Origin: Opitutia bacterium Tous-C1TDCM
GTDB lineage: Bacteria; Verrucomicrobiota; Verrucomicrobiia; Opitutales; Opitutaceae
Assembly (NCBI GenBank): GCA_002288455.1
Contig: NEUS01000031.1
Span: forward strand, 1 to 35,315
Direction: 5' to 3'
Length of the DNA: 35,315 bases
The translations under genes were made by a program, and so were the position numbers. The notes below the pieces were generated by a model that worked only from the letters and a program-made list of their open reading frames with translations, was not told where the DNA came from and ran no database searches. This document shows positions 32,101 to 35,315 of the stretch, one piece after another (positions within the stretch are counted from its first letter, which is position 1; each line of letters opens with the position of its first letter).

Positions 32101-33538
32101 TCACATTCGGGATGGTCAGCGTCGCCGCGGTCGCCCCCGCCACCGGCGCGCCGTTGCGCAGCCATTGATACGTCGGCGCCGGCGTGCCCGAGGCGACGAC
32201 GGAAAACTCCGCCCGCTGGCCCAAAGCCGCGATCACGCTCGCCGGCGGCGTCGCCACCGCCGGAGCCATGCGCACGGTCAGCGTCGCCGGCGTGCTGACC
32301 GCGGCCGTCGTCGCATTGCGCACGGTCACGGTGTAGACGCCCGCGTCGGCCGCCGTCGCGGCCGCAATCGCCAGCGTCGCGCCCGTCGCGCCCGCGATCG
32401 GCGTGCCGTTGCGCTGCCACTCGTAGGTCAGCGGCGCCGAACCGAAGGCCTGCACCGCCAACGTCGCGCCTTGGCCGGCGTTCACCGCGATCGACACCGG
32501 ATGGGTCTGGATCGTGGCCGGCACCGGCGTCGACGAGATCGTCACGGCCGCGCCCGGACTGGTGGTGCTGCCGAAGGGGTTGGAAACCGTCACGCTGTAG
32601 CTGCCCGCGTCCGTGGCCGCCCCGGCCAGGGCGAGCGCGGTGCCGGTCGCGCCGGCGATCGGCACGCCGTCCTTGCTCCATTGATACGCCAACGGCGCCG
32701 CGCCGGCCGCCGTCACGCTCAGCGTGCCCGCCTGCTGGAGGTTGAGGATCAGCGGCTGCGGCGCGACCGAGATCGTCGGCGGCGTCTGGGGCGAAACGCC
32801 CGCGACGTTTTCCAGCGTGAGCGTGACCGGCGTCGCGCCGGTGTTGAGAAACATGAACGCGATCTGGTCGAACACCGTCGCGGCGGGCGCGGGGTCCGGA
32901 TTGGTGTACGCGGTCTGGCTCAGGCCGTCGCCGCGCAGCCACGCGCCCGCGGCGTCCGTGCCCGTGCCGGTGCCGAGCGCGATCCCGCCCGCGCTGCGCA
33001 CCAGACGAAGCGTGAGCGTGTACGGCACGCCGTCGGCCAGCGCCCCCGCCGTCTGCACCGCGCTGCCGGTGCCGAGATTGGCGAACGACGCACCCGTCGG
33101 GTTGAGCAGGCTCGGCGACGCACCCGTGCCGTTGCGGCGGCGCATCTCGAGCAGGCTGCCGGTGCTGCGGCCGTTGACCCACACGAAGTAGCCGCCGTCG
33201 TCGGTGAAGCCCGCCGTGGCCGCGCGGTTGAAAAGTCCGAAGCCGATCGCGCGCGTGCCGGCCGCAAGGGAGCCCAACCCGCCGCTCGCGGTGAACGTCA
33301 CGGACACCGGCGCGTTCGCCGCGGCCGGCGCCGTCAGGTCGATCGGCACCAGATTGCTCGCGACCAACGTCGCGCGCTGGCCGGGCGCAACCGTCACCAC
33401 GACCTTGTCGCCGGTCGACGGAGCCGCCGCGACAGTGGTCTCGTCGAACACGCTCCAGGCCAATTGGGCCCGCGCCGGTGCAACGGCGGCGAGCAGCAGA
33501 AACGGAACCAAAGCGAAACGCAGGCGGCAGCGGGGCAT
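29117..33538 (-). CDS. Large secreted pectinesterase with Ig-like domains and C-terminal modules
   Basis: About 1473 residues. The ATG at 33538 is preferred over 33562 because it gives a compact signal peptide cut after APARA. Order: a beta-rich N-terminal domain (25-250), three Ig-like domains (254-335, 342-423, 424-508) with repeated YQW and DAGxYxVxVxN motifs, an SbsA-like Ig domain (511-635), the pectinesterase domain (CE8, 645-935), a fourth Ig-like domain (945-1022), an unknown beta-rich part (1025-1200) and two C-terminal modules (1207-1335, 1343-1473). The catalytic elements are present: QAEALR (Gln750), QDTL (Asp773), GDVDFMWG (Asp793) and Arg848 in LARID, where plant enzymes have LGRPW. 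It should remove methyl esters from pectin outside the cell. It is divergent from a peptide-binding lipoprotein gene. Confidence 0.93.
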   Translation of the reverse strand: MPRCRLRFALVPFLLLAAVAPARAQLAWSVFDETTVAAAPSTGDKVVVTVAPGQRATLVASNLVPIDLTAPAAANAPVSVTFTASGGLGSLAAGTRAIGFGLFNRAATAGFTDDGGYFVWVNGRSTGSLLEMRRRNGTGASPSLLNPTGASFANLGTGSAVQTAGALADGVPYTLTLRLVRSAGGIALGTGTGTDAAGAWLRGDGLSQTAYTNPDPAPAATVFDQIAFMFLNTGATPVTLTLENVAGVSPQTPPTISVAPQPLILNLQQAGTLSVTAAGAAPLAYQWSKDGVPIAGATGTALALAGAATDAGSYSVTVSNPFGSTTSPGAAVTISSTPVPATIQTHPVSIAVNAGQGATLAVQAFGSAPLTYEWQRNGTPIAGATGATLAIAAATAADAGVYTVTVRNATTAAVSTPATLTVRMAPAVATPPASVIAALGQRAEFSVVASGTPAPTYQWLRNGAPVAGATAATLTIPNVTAADLGTYTVRLTNVVGSVTSAGAVLAVPSAMAVAARFPAAEATAVNPDTPLRLTFDRAVRAGVSGRIRIHRAGDGAVVDTLDLGAPQTRLVGTNPTPYAFLPVIATGATAEIFPRAGVLAYGQSYYVTLEPGTMLDAAGGAYVGSTDPAAWRFTTKNAGPVPGTAAVTVAADGSGDFTTVQGALDFVPAGNTRRTTITVRRGTYREINYLGAAKPFVTLRGEDRAGTVIAYANNANFNAGNNRAMFSCDASDVTFETLTLSNLTPRGGSQAEALRGNGQRVVLDRVTLTSFQDTLLWNGGLFATDCLIEGDVDFMWGGGACHFHRCELRSVGAGFLAQVRNGQTGKGHVYVDCRLTAAPGVTNVFLARIDPRQGVANTWPHSQVVFIDCAMGTHIAREGWRLDNATAAPDVQFWEYRSADLAGATLDVTGRIAASRRIDETVAAQYRDPRFTVGFLPAVAATVAAGPTAVEVRAGSTARLAMQGAGYPAPTYQWFRDGVAVAGATGAELVLPQVRPEDAGAYTVRVTNAGGSATSAPAALTVTRGRWAGTYFGTNLAAFVRDDGSAVVLGRTAAGSVLAGTAQVDDVGALTIRGQGAPASGLAGTIDVGGTLAVAGFGIAARVLPAGPTAAAAGYFRIGAPGGLLSAQVIATATGQALAVTDDGERFDAANGTVTAGGRVTATLAGGAVLTADVAAGGASLAGQLSAGGRVTALSGPADRAAAAQRLQNLSTRARAGTGDNVIVAGFVVTGDVPVNVLVRASGPALAAFGIGGTLPAPRLELFRGAAAMATNTGWAAGGAAGEIAAAGAAVGAFPFPAGSADAALRLTLAPGAYSAIVSEAQGGAGVGLIEVYDLSAGAGGQRLANLSTRAFVGGGDNTLIAGISVSGTVPKRVLVRAAGPALAALGVTGALGRPVLTVLRGTEPVAENRGWSAANQAATVRAAAAESGAFPFANGSADAALVLHLAPGNYTAQITGDGGESGVALVEVYELK
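29120..29512 (-). repeat. C-terminal module, copy 2, of the pectinesterase
   Basis: It starts RLANLSTRAFVGGGDN, followed by SVSGTVPKRVLVRAAGPALAALGVTGAL, a NRGW motif, SGAFPFANGSADAAL, APGNYTA and VALVEVYE. It is homologous to the modules of the YHYH protein. Confidence 0.85.
29534..29920 (-). repeat. C-terminal module, copy 1, of the pectinesterase
   Basis: It starts RLQNLSTRARAGTGDN, with FVVTGDVPVNVLVRASGPALAAFGIGG, a NTGW motif, VGAFPFPAGSADAAL, APGAYSA and VGLIEVYD. Confidence 0.85.
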
Positions 33539-33666
33539 GGGAAGGGGTGACCGGCGCGACACCGCCCCGGCCCCGCCAGCAATGCGTTCGCCGGTGACGC
33601 CGCAACGGTGAACTCGCCGAACCGTCCGAGCCCGCCCGGCATCCGCCCCCCGCGCCCCACCACCCG

Positions 33667-33695
33667 GGCAAAGTAACCTATTGGGTTACTCTGCC
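33667..33695. repeat. AT-rich palindrome, copy 2
   Basis: Arms GGCAAAGTAACC (33667-33678) and GGTTACTCTGCC (33684-33695) pair with one mismatch around TATTG. Compared with copy 1 at 1744-1770 the core of 22 bp is identical. The identity extends with small changes into a following CCGGCGGC stretch. Confidence 0.85.
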
Positions 33696-33726
33696 TCCGG
33701 CGGCCGCCGATGCCGCCGCCGCCGCC

Positions 33727-33761
33727 GGTCTTTCCCCTTTCACCTTTCGGCTTTCGACCGC
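33727..33761 (+). repeat. Heptamer array, pyrimidine-type
   Basis: Units in register: GGTCTTT, CCCCTTT, CACCTTT, CGGCTTT, CGACCGC. It ends 35 bp before the start of the peptide-binding protein gene, similar in position to the array before rhaB. Confidence 0.7.
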
Positions 33762-33795
33762 ATGTTCCCGGCGCTTTTCCCCGGCTGCTTCCCAC

Positions 33796-35315
33796 ATGCG
33801 CTCCTTCCGCCCGCTCCGCTTTGTTTGCTGCGCCGTCGCCGCGCTCCTCGCCGCCGGCTGCGCGAAACGCGAGACCGCCGTCGCCCGCGGCAACCGCGAC
33901 GGCACCCTCCACGTCGGCAACGGCGCCGAAATCCAATCCCTCGACCCGCATCTCGCCGGCGGCGCCGTCGACCACAACGTCCTCAGCGCCCTTTTCGAAG
34001 GCCTGATCACCCTCGACGAAGCCACGCTCCAACCCCGCCCCGGCGCCGCCGCCCGCTGGGAGCTTTCGCCCGACGGCCGCGTCTACACGTTCCACCTCCA
34101 TCGCACCGGCCGGTGGTCCAACGGCGATCCGCTCACCGCGCGCGACTTCCTCTTCAGTTTCCGCCGCGCTCTCACGCCCGCCCTCGGCTCCGAATACAAG
34201 GACGCCCTCTTCCCCGTCCGCAACGCCGAGGCCTTCGCCAAAGGGAAACTTGCCGACTTCGCCGCCGTCGGCTTCCGCGCCCCCGACGACTACACCGTCG
34301 AGATCACCCTCGAACGCCCGACGCCGCACTTCATCACCGTCCTCCGCGCCAACGTCTGCTTCCCCGTCCACGCCGCTTCCGTCGCGCGCGACGGCGCCCG
34401 CGCCGCCGACCGTTCCGCCAAGTGGACGCGCACCGCCCCCTTCGTCGGCAACGGCCCCTTCCGCCTCCGCGAATGGGCCGACCACCGCCATGTCGCCCTC
34501 GAGAAAAACCCGCACTACTGGGATGCCGCCAAGGTCCGCCTCAACGCCCTCTGGTTCTACCCCAGCGAGTCGACGCAGGCCCAGGAGTTGGCGTTCCGCG
34601 CCGGGCAATTGCACACGACCTGGGACGTGCCGTTGAGCAAGGTCGACGCCTACCGCCGCGATTCGCCCGACGTGCTCCGCACCGAGCCCTACTTCGAAAG
34701 CTACTTCTTTCGTTTCAACACGCGCCACCCGCAGCTCCGCGACCCGCGCCTCCGCCGCGCCCTCGCCCTCGCCATCGACCGCGAGGCGATCGCGAAAAAC
34801 GTCCTCCGCGGCGGCCAGACCGCCGCCACGGCGCTGACGCCGTCCGGCCTTGGCGGATACACGCCGCCCGCCGCCGTGGGCACCGACCTCGCCGCCGCCC
34901 GCGCGCTGCTCGCCGAGGCGGGATTCCCGGAAGGCAAGGGCCTGCCCGTCCTCGATCTCGTGACCATTTCCTCGGAGATCAACCAGCGCATCGCCGAAGC
35001 CGTGCAACAGATGTGGCGCCGCGACCTCGGCGTCGAAGTCCGCATCACGCAGAAGGAATTCAAGGTGCTGCTCGATAGCCTCGACACCCTCGACTACACG
35101 ATCGCCCGCGGCCGCTGGATCGCCGAGTACCCCGATCCGCTCACCTACCTGACGATGTTCACGTCGGGCAACGGCGTGAACGGCACCGGCTTCGCCGACC
35201 CGCAGTACGACGCCCTCCTCGCCGCCGCCCAAGCCGAGGCGACCCCTGCCGCCCGCTTCGCCGCCTTCCGCCAAGCCGAAGCCTACCTCCTGGGCCAAAT
35301 GCCCGTCGCCCCCGT
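33796..35315 (+). CDS. Peptide ABC transporter substrate-binding lipoprotein, partial
   Basis: 506 codons are visible and the frame is open at the right edge. The N-terminus has a signal with lipobox LAAGC (Cys22), so it is a lipoprotein. Then come the family blocks of SBP_bac_5 (OppA/DppA type): LHVGNGAEIQSLDPHLAGG, LFEGLITLDEATLQPRPGAAARWELSPDGRVYTFHL, FVGNGPFRLREW, NPHYWDAAKVRLNALWFY and LRDPRLRRALALAIDREAIAKNVLRGG, then WIAEYPDPLTYLTMFTSGN. It captures oligopeptides in the periplasm for an Opp-type importer, whose other genes probably lie downstream beyond the window. OppA is usually about 540 residues, so only a short part is missing. Confidence 0.95.
   Translation, partial: MRSFRPLRFVCCAVAALLAAGCAKRETAVARGNRDGTLHVGNGAEIQSLDPHLAGGAVDHNVLSALFEGLITLDEATLQPRPGAAARWELSPDGRVYTFHLHRTGRWSNGDPLTARDFLFSFRRALTPALGSEYKDALFPVRNAEAFAKGKLADFAAVGFRAPDDYTVEITLERPTPHFITVLRANVCFPVHAASVARDGARAADRSAKWTRTAPFVGNGPFRLREWADHRHVALEKNPHYWDAAKVRLNALWFYPSESTQAQELAFRAGQLHTTWDVPLSKVDAYRRDSPDVLRTEPYFESYFFRFNTRHPQLRDPRLRRALALAIDREAIAKNVLRGGQTAATALTPSGLGGYTPPAAVGTDLAAARALLAEAGFPEGKGLPVLDLVTISSEINQRIAEAVQQMWRRDLGVEVRITQKEFKVLLDSLDTLDYTIARGRWIAEYPDPLTYLTMFTSGNGVNGTGFADPQYDALLAAAQAEATPAARFAAFRQAEAYLLGQMPVAP

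Larger units (their letters stand above)
33563..33795. other. Divergent region between the pectinesterase and peptide-binding genes
   Basis: It contains the AT-rich palindrome (33667-33695), a CCG-rich stretch and a heptamer array (33727-33761). Both promoters should be here. The region before the ATG at 33796 is pyrimidine-rich with no Shine-Dalgarno sequence. Confidence 0.5.

Noticed and set aside
28931..33550. A 1539-codon open frame on the plus strand, antisense to the pectinesterase gene
   Set aside because: The translation is Arg/Pro/His-rich low-complexity sequence with no family features. It is a product of high GC and codon bias opposite a gene with clear domains.

Overview
The window is one contiguous, very GC-rich chromosomal stretch. 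The gene content points to a Verrucomicrobiota bacterium of the Opitutaceae type: secreted proteins built from Ig-like domains with a family-style C-terminal module, a large secreted pectinesterase, a rhamnulokinase beside lutABC, clusters of prepilin-like proteins, an Mla-type lipid transporter, and almost no Shine-Dalgarno sequences (several genes have pyrimidine-rich leaders instead). This assignment is inference from content. No rRNA, tRNA, CRISPR array, transposase or phage gene was seen.

Layout. 1-539 (minus) is the 5' part of rsmD, and 614-1699 is a Tat-exported NAPE-PLD-like metallo-beta-lactamase-fold enzyme. 2024-6113 is a four-gene operon: a secreted protein with many W-P-F-F-type repeats, followed by mlaE, mlaF and mlaD. 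argG (minus) is convergent with it, with two hairpin terminators between. 7781-8278 is a type II secretion/pilin-like protein.

8336-15692 is the most interesting block. It holds a fused MbnP-like/di-haem peroxidase (minus), an OmpR-family response regulator (plus), a YHYH-domain protein (minus), a CpxA-like sensor kinase (plus) and a periplasmic four-EF-hand protein (plus). The regulator and kinase are separated by the oppositely oriented YHYH gene. Both divergent promoter regions of the block carry the same tandem half-site, GTTAAG-N5-GTTAAG or GTTAAG-N5-GTAAAT, with an 11-bp repeat, which is the geometry of OmpR-family boxes. I propose that the five genes form one autoregulated, envelope- or metal-responsive unit.

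15819-20919 (minus) is a lactate utilisation operon, lutA-lutB-OPT transporter-lutC, divergent from a rhamnulokinase gene (21208-22665). Rhamnose breakdown gives lactaldehyde and then lactate, so the two may work together. 22865-26738 is a five-gene pilin/pseudopilin operon whose first gene has a degenerate prepilin site. 26730-28898 (minus) is a polytopic GT-C-like membrane protein, 29117-33538 (minus) a modular secreted pectinesterase, and 33796 to the window end a peptide ABC transporter substrate-binding lipoprotein.

Between the genes lie three kinds of unexplained repeats. The first is a set of degenerate 7-bp tandem arrays (unit roughly YTCAACC/CTTTCGC) in at least seven places, often as inverted pairs. 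The second is two copies of an AT-rich palindrome in which GCAAAGTAACC pairs with GGTTACTTTGC, 32 kb apart. The third is one long imperfect palindrome near 22.7 kb. A roughly 125-residue module also occurs twice in tandem at the C-terminus of both the YHYH protein and the pectinesterase.
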